A stretch of DNA of 64,000 nt, taken from contig NZ_BMFJ01000001.1 in NCBI RefSeq assembly GCF_014638275.1, positions 2,592,338-2,656,337 of the forward strand. The letters are read 5' to 3'. Source of the stretch: Primorskyibacter flagellatus. Lineage in GTDB: Bacteria; Pseudomonadota; Alphaproteobacteria; Rhodobacterales; Rhodobacteraceae. This document shows, piece by piece, positions 34,322 to 41,597 of the stretch. Under the pieces are notes generated by a model. The model searched no databases and was not told the origin of the DNA. It saw only the letters and a list, made by a program, of their open reading frames with translations. The stretch's first letter is position 1; each line of letters starts with the position of its first letter. Made by a program: the position numbers and the translations under genes.

Positions 34322-35674
34322 ATGACGCTGCGCAAACGGATCTGGGGCTGGTTCTTTTTCGACTGGGCCAGCCAGCCCTACAACACGCTGCTCATCACCT
34401 TCATCTTCGCCCCCTACGTCAAGGAACTGATCGGCGACGGCGCACAGGCGCAGGCGGCCTGGGGGTTCGGGATCGGGCTGGCGGGGTTCCTGATCGCCGT
34501 GCTCGCCCCCGTGCTCGGCGCGATCTCCGACGTGTCGGGCAACCGGATGCGGTGGATCTGGGGCTTCTCGGTGCTTTACGTCGCGGGGGCCTGGATGCTG
34601 TGGTACGCGGCGCCGGGGGACTTCAACCTTTATGCCACGCTGTTCTGGTTCGGCATCGGCATGATCGGGATGGAGTTCGCGACGATCTTCACCAACTCCA
34701 TGCTGCCCGACCTCGGCACGAAAGAGGAGATTGGGCGCATTTCCGGCAATGGCTGGGCCTTCGGCTATGCGGGCGGGCTGGTGACGCTGGTGCTGATGCT
34801 GGTGCTTTTCGCCGAAAACGCCACGACGGGGCGGACGCTGATCGGCATCCCTCCGATCTTCGGGCTGGACCCCGAGGCGCGGGAGGGCACGCGCTTTGTC
34901 GGGCCGCTGACGGCGATCTGGTACGCGGTGTTCATGATCCCGTTCTTCCTTTATGTGCGCGACCCCAAGCCGGTGAAGCCGCCGAAAGGGGCGGCGCGGG
35001 CGGCGCTGAAAGGCCTGAGGGGGACCATTGTTAACCTTCCGAAGACGCCGTCGCTCTTCGCCTATCTCGGGTCCTCGATGTTCTACCGGGACGCGCTGAA
35101 CGGGATGTATTTCTTTGGCGGCATCTATGCCTCGGGCGTTCTGGGCTGGTCGGTGGTTTTCATCGGGGTGTTCGGCATCGTGGCCATCATCGCGGGCGCG
35201 GTCTTCGCGGTGATCGGCGGGCGGCTCGACGAACGGTTCGGGCCGAAGCCGGTCATCACGGTCTGCATCCTCGTGCTGACCTTCGTCGCCGGGTCGATCG
35301 TCTTCGTGTCGCGCACGTCGGTCTACGGCATCCCGGTGGCGGAAACCTCGATGCTGCCCGACATCACCTTCTTCGTCTTCGGCGCACTGATCGGTGCGGC
35401 GGGCGGCGTGATCCAGTCCGCCAGCCGGACGATGATGGTGCGCCAGGCCAATCCGGCACGCATGGCCGAGGCGTTCGGGCTTTACGCGCTGGCGGGAAAG
35501 GCGACCTCCTTCCTCGCCCCGACGCTGATCGGGATCGTCACCACCATCAGCGGGTCGCAGCAAATCGGCGTGTCCCCCCTGATCTTCCTCTTTCTCATCG
35601 GGCTGATCCTGCTAGCATGGGTCAAGCCCGAAGGAGAACCGTCCCAATGGTCAGAATCCCCGCCCTCGTCCTGA
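34322..35674 (+). CDS. MFS transporter, UMF1/Atg22-like
   Basis: A 450-residue major facilitator of the UMF1 type, with about twelve helices. It begins RIWGWFFFDWASQPYNTLLI, the signature of the family, and PVLGAISDVSGNRMRWIWGF is the first cytoplasmic loop motif. GRISGNGWAFGYAGGLVTLV follows, as in yeast Atg22-type permeases. Substrate unknown; amino acid export is proposed for relatives. The 3' end overlaps mepA by 28 bases. Confidence 0.9.
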   Translation: MTLRKRIWGWFFFDWASQPYNTLLITFIFAPYVKELIGDGAQAQAAWGFGIGLAGFLIAVLAPVLGAISDVSGNRMRWIWGFSVLYVAGAWMLWYAAPGDFNLYATLFWFGIGMIGMEFATIFTNSMLPDLGTKEEIGRISGNGWAFGYAGGLVTLVLMLVLFAENATTGRTLIGIPPIFGLDPEAREGTRFVGPLTAIWYAVFMIPFFLYVRDPKPVKPPKGAARAALKGLRGTIVNLPKTPSLFAYLGSSMFYRDALNGMYFFGGIYASGVLGWSVVFIGVFGIVAIIAGAVFAVIGGRLDERFGPKPVITVCILVLTFVAGSIVFVSRTSVYGIPVAETSMLPDITFFVFGALIGAAGGVIQSASRTMMVRQANPARMAEAFGLYALAGKATSFLAPTLIGIVTTISGSQQIGVSPLIFLFLIGLILLAWVKPEGEPSQWSESPPSS

Positions 35675-36561
35675 CGATCCTGCTTGCCGCCTGCGGAGGG
35701 CGGAGCACGCCGGAACAGACGCAGGTGTCCTCGAAACAGGAAATCCCGGCGTCGATGCAGGGCAAGGCCGCCAAGCAGTTCTTCGGGGCCGCCGCCGCCG
35801 GGTCGCAGAACCGTCCGCAGGCCTATGGCGGCTATTCCAAGGGCTGTCAGGACGGGGCCGTGCAACTGGCGGAGTCCGGGCCGACCTGGCAGGCGATGCG
35901 GCTGTCGCGGAACCGGAACTGGGGCCAGCCGGAGATGATTTCCTACCTGCATGATCTCAGCCGCAAGGCCGCGGCGCAGCCGGGTTGGGCGGGGCTGTAT
36001 ATCGGGGATATCGCGCAGCCGCGCGGCGGGCCGATGACCTCGGGCCATGCCTCGCACCAGCTTGGTCTGGACGCGGACATCTGGATGCTGCCGCCGAAGC
36101 GCCTGAACCTCAGCCGGGCGGAGCGGGAGAGCCTGTCCTCGATCTCCATGCAGCGGGCCGGGGGGGCCTACGTGAATTCCGACTGGACGCGGCAGCATCA
36201 CGAGGTGCTGAAAGCCGCCGCCTCCGACCCGCGTGTCGCGCGGATCTTCGTCTTCGCCGGGGCGAAGGTGCAGATGTGCAACGACGAGAAAGGCGACCGG
36301 AGCTGGCTGCGCAAGATCCGGCCCTGGTACGGGCACCACTACCATTTCCACGTGCGTCTGAACTGCCCCAAGGGGGCGAAGGGCTGTGTCGACCAGACCC
36401 CGCCGCCGCCGGGCGACGGCTGCGCGGATGCGCAGCAGTGGGTCAACAACATCCTGAACCCGCCACCGCCGAACCCGAATGCCCCCAAGCCGAAACCGCG
36501 CCGCGACCTGACCATGGCCGACCTGCCCGGACAATGCGTCTCCGTCCTGCAGTCGCGCTGA
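35647..36561 (+). CDS. mepA: penicillin-insensitive murein endopeptidase, lipoprotein form
   Basis: A 304-residue LAS-type metallopeptidase of the MepA family, which cleaves the D-Ala-meso-DAP cross-bridge of murein. Residues 1-16 end in the lipobox LLAAC, so unlike the soluble periplasmic E. coli enzyme it is probably lipid-anchored. Zinc ligands are in MTSGHASHQLGLDADIWM (His and Asp) and HHYHFHVRL (His), and the family Cys residues are present (C-X-D-Q near the end). It lies inside the end of the MFS gene, preceded by GAAGGAGAA at the right distance, and its own 3' end overlaps the next gene. Confidence 0.93.
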   Translation: MVRIPALVLTILLAACGGRSTPEQTQVSSKQEIPASMQGKAAKQFFGAAAAGSQNRPQAYGGYSKGCQDGAVQLAESGPTWQAMRLSRNRNWGQPEMISYLHDLSRKAAAQPGWAGLYIGDIAQPRGGPMTSGHASHQLGLDADIWMLPPKRLNLSRAERESLSSISMQRAGGAYVNSDWTRQHHEVLKAAASDPRVARIFVFAGAKVQMCNDEKGDRSWLRKIRPWYGHHYHFHVRLNCPKGAKGCVDQTPPPPGDGCADAQQWVNNILNPPPPNPNAPKPKPRRDLTMADLPGQCVSVLQSR

Positions 36562-37421
36562 TCCTCTGGGCGCTGGCCGCCTGCTCGTTCGTCGTGACCC
36601 CCGGCTTCGGGGCGACGAGCACGGCCATCGACAGCAAGGTCGGCCGGATCGGCGGTCTTTCGGGGATCGAGGTCACTGACGGCGGGGCCGGCTTCGTTGC
36701 GATCAGCGATGCCGGTTACGTCGTGCGCGGAACGATCACCCGCAGCGGCGGGCGTCTGACAGGCGCGGTCGTGACCGAACTGATGCCGCTGCGCGACAAG
36801 AACGGCAAGGCGCTGGATCGCGGCAAGGGACGCGGCGATGCCGAGGGGCTGGCGATGGAGCCGTCCGGTCGCCTGCACGTGTCATTCGAGGGGATGAACC
36901 GCGTGCTGGCCTACGATTCCGGCGACAAGGGCCTGCTGCATCCGCCGCTGCCCAAGGTGCCGGGGCTGGGCTCGAACGCGGGGTTCGAGGCGCTTGCGGT
37001 GGACGACCAGCGCCGGCTCGTCACCGTTCAGGAGGAATCGCCGGACGGTGACCCCACCCCGATCCTGCGGCTGGAGCGCGGACGCTGGCGCGAGGTCGCC
37101 GCGCTGGTCCGCAGCGGGGACTTCCGGCCGACGGGCGCGGATTTCGGACCGGACGGCGCGCTCTACCTGCTGGAGCGGGAGGTCCGCACGCTTGGCTTCC
37201 GCTCCCGCATCCGCCGGATCGACCTGTCCGAAGGCGGGACGGTCGAGGGCACCGTCGTCTGGGCGCCGCCCATATCCTGGGGCAATCTCGAAGGGCTGTC
37301 GGTCTGGACGGACGAAGAGGGGCAGACGCGCATGACCATGGTGGCCGACGACAACTTCCTGTCGATCCTGCCAGGCGGTCTGGTGGAGATTGTGCTGGAC
37401 AACTCAGGCCGGGGCCTGTAG
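36534..37421 (+). CDS. esterase-like activity of phytase family protein, exported
   Basis: A 295-residue secreted protein. Residues 1-26 form a signal peptide (ALILWALAACSFVVTPGFGA; the AAC is a possible lipobox). The rest is a beta-propeller-like domain of the phytase-esterase-like family, with RIGGLSGIEVTDGG, NAGFEALAVDD, ADFGPDGALYLLERE and WGNLEGLSVWTDEEG repeats. Enzymatic activity in the family is poorly defined. ATG 36534 lies inside the end of mepA (28-base overlap), so the two are translationally linked. Confidence 0.8.
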   Translation: MRLRPAVALILWALAACSFVVTPGFGATSTAIDSKVGRIGGLSGIEVTDGGAGFVAISDAGYVVRGTITRSGGRLTGAVVTELMPLRDKNGKALDRGKGRGDAEGLAMEPSGRLHVSFEGMNRVLAYDSGDKGLLHPPLPKVPGLGSNAGFEALAVDDQRRLVTVQEESPDGDPTPILRLERGRWREVAALVRSGDFRPTGADFGPDGALYLLEREVRTLGFRSRIRRIDLSEGGTVEGTVVWAPPISWGNLEGLSVWTDEEGQTRMTMVADDNFLSILPGGLVEIVLDNSGRGL

Positions 37422-37447
37422 CTGCCCAACCCGCGCCATGGGGGCGC

Positions 37448-37481
37448 ACAAGTCTCCGCGACCTTGTCTAAAAAACGGACC
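37448..37481 (+). ncRNA. candidate preQ1-I riboswitch
   Basis: A compact H-type pseudoknot can be drawn. P1 is ACAAG (37448-37452) with CTTGT (37463-37467). The loop TCTCCGCGAC contains TCCG (37455-37458), which pairs with CGGA (37476-37479) just after the A-rich tail CTAAAAAA. The loop ends in ACC at the P1 border, as in known preQ1-I aptamers where that C contacts the ligand, and loop and tail lengths fit. CGGA is also the ribosome-binding-like sequence 8 bases before the ATG of a queuosine precursor transporter, so ligand binding should block translation. Confidence 0.7.
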
Positions 37482-37487
37482 GTAAAC

Positions 37488-38108
37488 ATGACCCGCATTC
37501 TTCCCGGCGTTCTCGCCATGGCCGCCGTCGTTGTGGCCTCCAACATCCTCGTCCAGTTCCTGTTCGGCCAGTGGCTGACCTGGGGCGCCTTCACCTATCC
37601 GATCGCCTTCCTCGTCACCGACGTCATGAACCGCGTCTACGGCGTCGCCAGCGCCCGCCGCGTCGTGCTGGCCGGTTTCGTCGTCGGCGTCGCCTGTTCG
37701 CTGATCGGCACGCAGATCATGGGCGAATTCGGCCCGCTGGTGACCCTGCGCATCGCGGTCGGATCCGGCCTCGCCTTCCTGACCGCGCAGCTGATGGACG
37801 TCGCCATTTTCGACCGCCTCCGCGCGGGGTCGTGGTGGCGGGCGCCGCTGGCTTCGACCCTCGTCGGATCGGCGCTGGATACGGCGATCTTCTTCACCGT
37901 CGCCTTCTCCGGAGCCCTTGTTTTCCTGGAGCCGGGCAATGACGTGAGCTGGGCGAACGAGTCGCTGCCGCTGCTCGGCGTCGGGCCTGTGGCGCCGCTC
38001 TGGGTGTCGCTTGCCGTGGCGGACTGGCTGGTCAAGCTGGCCCTCGCCATCGTGGCTCTGCTGCCTTTCCGTGCAATTGTCAGAAAACTTTCACCAGACC
38101 TTGCGTGA
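37488..38108 (+). CDS. VUT family queuosine precursor transporter (YhhQ-like)
   Basis: A 206-residue inner membrane protein of the vitamin uptake transporter family (PF02592), with six hydrophobic segments. It begins RILPGVLAMAAVVVASNILV and carries YPIAFLVTDVMNRVYGVASA, the family signature with the conserved TD and NRVYG. YhhQ imports preQ0/preQ1 for queuosine synthesis. A preQ1-I-like pseudoknot immediately precedes it, supporting that assignment. ATG 37488 is preferred; an in-frame TTG at 37464 would lie inside the riboswitch. Confidence 0.9.
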   Translation: MTRILPGVLAMAAVVVASNILVQFLFGQWLTWGAFTYPIAFLVTDVMNRVYGVASARRVVLAGFVVGVACSLIGTQIMGEFGPLVTLRIAVGSGLAFLTAQLMDVAIFDRLRAGSWWRAPLASTLVGSALDTAIFFTVAFSGALVFLEPGNDVSWANESLPLLGVGPVAPLWVSLAVADWLVKLALAIVALLPFRAIVRKLSPDLA

Positions 38109-38177
38109 AATGTTTTGACACACACGAAATCTGTGGCACCCTTTGATTATCGGAAACAGATGAAAGGAGGTGCTCTA

Positions 38178-38234
38178 GTGTCTATTGAGGCTTTGGAGAG
38201 AGGTGTCGGAACAGTCTGGAAGGGGAAATCCTGA
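38178..38234 (+). CDS. 18-residue ORF with optimal ribosome site
   Basis: GTG starts an 18-codon ORF encoding MSIEALERGVGTVWKGKS. It is preceded by AAAGGAGGT with 6 bases of spacing, one of the best Shine-Dalgarno sequences in the window. The ribosome site can be sequestered by the downstream GCACCTCCT (38283-38291). It could be a leader peptide, a functional small protein, or a chance ORF in a regulatory RNA; I do not recognise the sequence. Confidence 0.4.
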   Translation: MSIEALERGVGTVWKGKS

Positions 38235-38301
38235 GGCAGCCCTTGGGGTGACATTGACCAGATTGGTGCACGCCTAACCGGCGCACCTCCTGAACTCGAG
38301 G

Positions 38302-38332
38302 GGGCTATCCGAACCGATCGGATAGCCCTTTT
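38302..38332 (+). terminator. intrinsic terminator before arfB
   Basis: GGGCTATCCGA (38302-38312) pairs perfectly with TCGGATAGCCC (38318-38328) across the five-base loop ACCGA, followed by TTTT. An 11-bp stem of this quality is a convincing Rho-independent terminator. It ends the transcript of the 18-codon unit, not of arfB, which begins 64 bases later. Confidence 0.9.
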
Positions 38333-38395
38333 GCTATCTTTCCCGACCGGTCAAAAATGACCGGATTGACGATTTGGGTCATTTGGTCATTTTTC

Positions 38396-38809
38396 ATGCT
38401 GCGCATCACAGATCAGATATCGATCGAGGACTGGGAGATCACGGAGCAGTTCGTCCGCGCCTCCGGCCCCGGCGGTCAGAACGTGAACAAGGTCTCCTCC
38501 GCCGTCGAGCTGCGGTTCGAGGCGGAGCGGTCTCCGTCCCTGCCGGAGCCCGTGAAGCGGAGGCTGCGGCGGCTCGCCGGGCGGCGCTGGACCAAGGACG
38601 GCGCGGTGGTGTTGCAGGTGTCGGAGGAACGCTCCCAGGCCCGCAACCGGGAGATCGCGCGGGAGCGGCTGGCGGAGTTGGTGCGGAAGGCGCTGGTCGC
38701 GCCGAAGCGGCGGATCCCGACAAAGGTCTCGGCCAACCAGAAGCGGAAGCGGGTGGAGGCGAAGAAGGCGCGGAGCGAGGTGAAGGAGGGGCGGGGGTGG
38801 GAGAGGTAG
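38396..38809 (+). CDS. arfB: alternative ribosome-rescue peptidyl-tRNA hydrolase ArfB
   Basis: A 137-residue class-I-release-factor-like protein. The catalytic GGQ lies in RASGPGGQNVNKVSSAVELRF near residue 28, and the highly basic C-terminal tail (KRRIPTKVSANQKRKRVEAKKAR) inserts in the empty mRNA channel of a stalled ribosome. It hydrolyses peptidyl-tRNA on non-stop complexes. Length matches ArfB/YaeJ (about 140). The ORF starts 13 codons earlier in frame, but ATG 38396 begins the conserved sequence; a short GGTCA/TGACC symmetry lies upstream at 38349-38362. Confidence 0.95.
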   Translation: MLRITDQISIEDWEITEQFVRASGPGGQNVNKVSSAVELRFEAERSPSLPEPVKRRLRRLAGRRWTKDGAVVLQVSEERSQARNREIARERLAELVRKALVAPKRRIPTKVSANQKRKRVEAKKARSEVKEGRGWER

Positions 38810-39161
38810 GATTGTCTCAAGATATTGGCGAATCAGGTACTTTGAGGCACCGATACACAGGCTCTCAGTATCTTACCGGAGACTGTAGGAAAACTTACAA
38901 GCCATTGTTTTCCGTATGCTAACAGTGGTCCATGGTACTTGTCGTGGTTCATCGTACGCATCGTTAAGTAATTTGGAACCAAACGCTGCGATTTTCGTTG
39001 ACTTACCGAGGCTTAAAAGGCCTACTTGAAGTGAGGGTAGTACTTATGCCTTCACGATGGCGACATCTAGCTTGAGGTTAGAGATCTAGTTGCCATATAA
39101 CAGCCCGACAACGGGACGCTACTAAGGAGGCCTGTCTTGCTGAAGAAATTCCCAACCAAGT
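38810..39161 (+). other. A+T-rich gap with RNA-like hairpins, no recognised gene
   Basis: About 350 bases, visibly more A+T-rich than the flanks. I find no ORF of family type. On the + strand are hairpins at 39057-39096 (8 bp plus 3 bp) and 39104-39115 (CCCG-ACAA-CGGG), AAGGAGG at 39125-39130 before a 15-codon ORF, and further downstream a palindrome, a hairpin and a terminator. A structured RNA on the + strand is a reasonable reading, but no RNA family is recognised. Confidence 0.35.
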
Positions 39162-39184
39162 TTATGAAGCCTGGTCGCCCGTAA
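39137..39184 (+). CDS. 15-residue ORF with strong ribosome site
   Basis: TTG starts a 15-codon ORF (MLKKFPTKFMKPGRP), highly basic with six Lys/Arg, preceded by AAGGAGG with 6 bases of spacing. It overlaps, on the opposite strand, the 3' end of the two-TM islet gene. Real translation is possible given the ribosome site, but so short an ORF is weak evidence by itself. Confidence 0.25.
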   Translation: MLKKFPTKFMKPGRP

Positions 39185-40151
39185 CGCTTGGCGCCAAGCT
39201 GACATAACCTCTAGAGACGTACTCGTCATGTACGACTTTTGAGACCTCGGACGGAAGCGGCTTAAGGTAAACCTTGAGCCGCTTTTTTGTTGCCAACGAG
39301 GATATGATGTCTATTCCTTTTGCCTGCATCGCGGCATCACCAGACAAACGACCAACATGCACATAAAAGAAACCGCACGTTTCCGCAGCCTCCCACCAAC
39401 TGTACTCCTTTGAAGCCATAAACTCTCCCAAGCCAATTTCCAGCAACTCGTCCACTATACTGTTCAGTTGCCCAATAAGCATTGAGCTAGGGCACTCTCC
39501 AAGCAAAATAGCCCGTGACGTTTGCGCATAAATTTGCCCGTTCAAGAGATTTAAGTAAGGGTGCAATGTTTCGAAATCACTCTTAAAGTCTGACAAATCC
39601 TTACCATCAAGCTCCCTAACAAAGATAAGCGCCCTATTCACCAGTTGAATTGCCAAATCCACAGAAGATAAGGCCGCGAAAATCTCCGATTTTTGAGTGC
39701 TCGACTCAAGAGGAGCATTTAGCCTATCCAAACACTTCTGAACAGTTGGCTCATATATCCTCCATTGACCAAATGAGTCTTCGTTGTAGGAGAAAGCCAA
39801 GAAATGCGCCTTGGAAAACCTCAGCTTTGAAGATAAAATAAGCTTGTAATCTTCATCAACTTTTCTTCTAAGTATCTCGTACAAACCCACTCCAGCGATC
39901 CCAGCTACAGCTGCAAGTATCGTAAGAACTGTGGCAAAAATACCAATGAACTTTCCGTAAATCTCCTGCTTAACTGCCAATAGAGCTAGCTGTGTCTCAT
40001 CAGTAATTGGAGTAACCACCAGCGTTCTATTCAAATTCACAGAAACGTAGAGAGAGCCGAAAGCCAAAGCGAGTGATAAACAGCACAAACCACCAAATAC
40101 CCAGAAACGCCTCGGAAAACGAGACAACATCTTCTTTCCACCAGCAATCAT
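39162..40151 (-). CDS. orphan two-TM membrane protein of low G+C islet, unknown function
   Basis: I do not recognise this 329-residue protein. Two hydrophobic segments, about residues 16-37 and 68-90, bracket a 30-residue periplasmic loop. They are followed by about 235 mostly helical cytoplasmic residues containing no known motif (a Cys and several Trp near 255-265 in EYSWWEAAETCGFF). GAGGTG precedes the ATG by 7 bases. Base composition (about 40-48% G+C in sampled lines) and AT-ending codons contrast sharply with all neighbours, indicating recent transfer. It stands alone between arfB and pncB. A membrane-effector role, for example in defence, is speculative. Confidence 0.7.
   Translation of the reverse strand: MIAGGKKMLSRFPRRFWVFGGLCCLSLALAFGSLYVSVNLNRTLVVTPITDETQLALLAVKQEIYGKFIGIFATVLTILAAVAGIAGVGLYEILRRKVDEDYKLILSSKLRFSKAHFLAFSYNEDSFGQWRIYEPTVQKCLDRLNAPLESSTQKSEIFAALSSVDLAIQLVNRALIFVRELDGKDLSDFKSDFETLHPYLNLLNGQIYAQTSRAILLGECPSSMLIGQLNSIVDELLEIGLGEFMASKEYSWWEAAETCGFFYVHVGRLSGDAAMQAKGIDIISSLATKKRLKVYLKPLPSEVSKVVHDEYVSRGYVSLAPSVTGDQAS
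39255..39288 (+). terminator. intrinsic terminator on + strand inside the antisense islet gene
   Basis: AAGCGGCTTAAGG (39255-39267) pairs with CCTTGAGCCGCTT (39272-39284), 13 bp with one T-G wobble and the loop TAAA. Six T run from 39283. The T run is on the + strand only, so it would stop a + strand transcript coming from the 38.8-39.2 kb stretch. It lies within the coding part of the minus-strand gene. Confidence 0.8.
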
Positions 40152-40198
40152 TCAACGCACCTCTCTCAAAAAAGCTATCCCAGCGCAATTGTCGGCTA

Positions 40199-41491
40199 TC
40201 ATACCAGCAAATTTGAGCTGACCTGCTCCCCCACCCCAAACACCCGCTTATACCTAGCGATCTCCCCCTCCGGCCCCATGGCCTTCTCCGGGTTGTCCGA
40301 GAGCTTGACAGTCGGCCGCCCGTCCGCCGCGACCGCCTTGCACACCAGCGAAAACGGCGCCAGGGCGTCCCCGGGCACCAGCCCCCGGAAATCGTTCGTC
40401 AGCAGCGTCCCCCAGCCGAAGGACACCCGGACGCGGCCGGAGAACTGCCGGTGGAGTTCCTCTATCTTCTCCACATCCAGACCGTCGGAGAAGATGACGA
40501 GCTTGTCGCGGGGGTCCTCTCCGCGGGCCTTCCACCAGTTGATTGCCGTCTCGGCCCCGGTGGCGGGGTCTCCGGAATCGATGCGGATGCCGGTCCAGCC
40601 GGCAAGCCAGTCGGGGGCGTTCCTGAGGAAGCCGGCCGTGCCGTAGGTGTCGGGCAGGATAATGCGGAGGTTTCCGGAATGCTCCTCGTGCCAGTCGGCG
40701 AGGACGTCGTAGGGGGCCCGGGCGAGCGCGGCGTCTCCGTCGGCGAGGGCGGAGTAGACCATCGGGAGTTCGTGGGCGTTGGTGCCGACGGCCTCGAGAT
40801 CGCGGCGCATGGCGATGAGGCAGTTGGAGGTGCCGGTGAACTTGGGTCCCAGCCCCTCGATCATCGCCTGCACGCACCAGTCCTGCCAGAGGTGGGAATG
40901 CCGCCGCCGCGTGCCGAAGTCGGCGATGCGGAGGCCATCGATGTCGCGCAGGCGTTCGATCTTTTCCCAGATCTTCGTCATCGCGCGGGCGTAGAGCACC
41001 TGCAGTTCGAAGCGGCCCATGGTGTCGAGGATGGCGCGGCCGCGCAGTTCCATCAGGATGGCAAGGGCGGGAATTTCCCAGAGCATGACCTCGGGCCACT
41101 TCCCCTCGAAGGTCAGTTCGTACTGATCGCCGACGCGTTCCAGGTGGTAGGGCGGGAGGCGCAGGGCCTCGAACCACTCCATGAAGTCGGGGCGGAACAT
41201 CTGGCGCTTGCCGTAGAAGGTGTTGCCGCGCAGCCAGGTGGATTCCCCGCGGGTCAGGGAAAGGGAGCGGACATGGTCAAGCTGTTCGCGCAGTTCGCCT
41301 TCGTCGATCAGGTCGGCGAGGGGGACGTGTCTGGAGCGGTTGATGAGGGAGAAGGTGACGGTGGTGTCAGGCCGGTTGCGGAAGACCGACTGGCACATCA
41401 GGAGCTTGTAGAAATCGGTGTCGATGAGGGACCGGACGATCGGGTCGATCTTCCAGCGGTGGTTCCAGACGCGGGTGGCGAGGTCGGTCAT
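40199..41491 (-). CDS. pncB: nicotinate phosphoribosyltransferase
   Basis: A 430-residue enzyme joining nicotinate and PRPP to nicotinate mononucleotide in NAD salvage. Family blocks are LIDTDFYKLLMCQSVF near the start, ADFGTRRRHSHLWQ with the phosphorylated-type His, GTSNCLIAMRRDL and GIRIDSGDPATGAE. The C-terminus (VKLSDNPEKAMGP) matches. An ORF extension of five codons upstream lacks conservation; AAGGAGTGCCC is well placed for ATG 41491. pncA, which supplies nicotinate from nicotinamide, lies 2 kb away on the same strand with an SDR and a divergent AraC gene between. Confidence 0.96.
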   Translation of the reverse strand: MTDLATRVWNHRWKIDPIVRSLIDTDFYKLLMCQSVFRNRPDTTVTFSLINRSRHVPLADLIDEGELREQLDHVRSLSLTRGESTWLRGNTFYGKRQMFRPDFMEWFEALRLPPYHLERVGDQYELTFEGKWPEVMLWEIPALAILMELRGRAILDTMGRFELQVLYARAMTKIWEKIERLRDIDGLRIADFGTRRRHSHLWQDWCVQAMIEGLGPKFTGTSNCLIAMRRDLEAVGTNAHELPMVYSALADGDAALARAPYDVLADWHEEHSGNLRIILPDTYGTAGFLRNAPDWLAGWTGIRIDSGDPATGAETAINWWKARGEDPRDKLVIFSDGLDVEKIEELHRQFSGRVRVSFGWGTLLTNDFRGLVPGDALAPFSLVCKAVAADGRPTVKLSDNPEKAMGPEGEIARYKRVFGVGEQVSSNLLV

Positions 41492-41597
41492 CGGGCACTC
41501 CTTCACGGGCCCGGCGACTAAAGCAAGCGGCCCCCGGCTTGTCCAGCCGGGGGCGCGAGATGGCGGGGCGGCCTGTGCGGCCGGGGGCGCGGGCGGA

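Larger units (their letters stand above)
38115..38332 (+). other. unassigned RNA / short-ORF transcription unit
   Basis: A self-contained unit between the VUT gene and arfB: TTGACA at 38115-38120 (no clear -10 found), AGGAGG at 38165-38170, an 18-codon ORF, a hairpin at 38265-38287 and a strong terminator at 38302-38332. AGGAGGTGC (38165-38173) is complementary to GCACCTCCT (38283-38291), closing about 125 bases. The same 3' segment instead forms the local hairpin GGTGCACGCC/GGCGCACC. No SRP, 6S or tmRNA motif is recognised. Confidence 0.5.

Noticed and set aside
38163..38332. SRP 4.5S RNA or 6S RNA
   Set aside because: The complementary ends fit a closed RNA, but the universal SRP apical sequence (GGAAGGAAGCAGCC type) and a 6S-like central bubble are not present.
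38810..39288. tmRNA, RNase P RNA or retron in the A+T-rich gap
   Set aside because: No tag-peptide end, tRNA-like T arm or RNase P core sequence, and no reverse transcriptase nearby.
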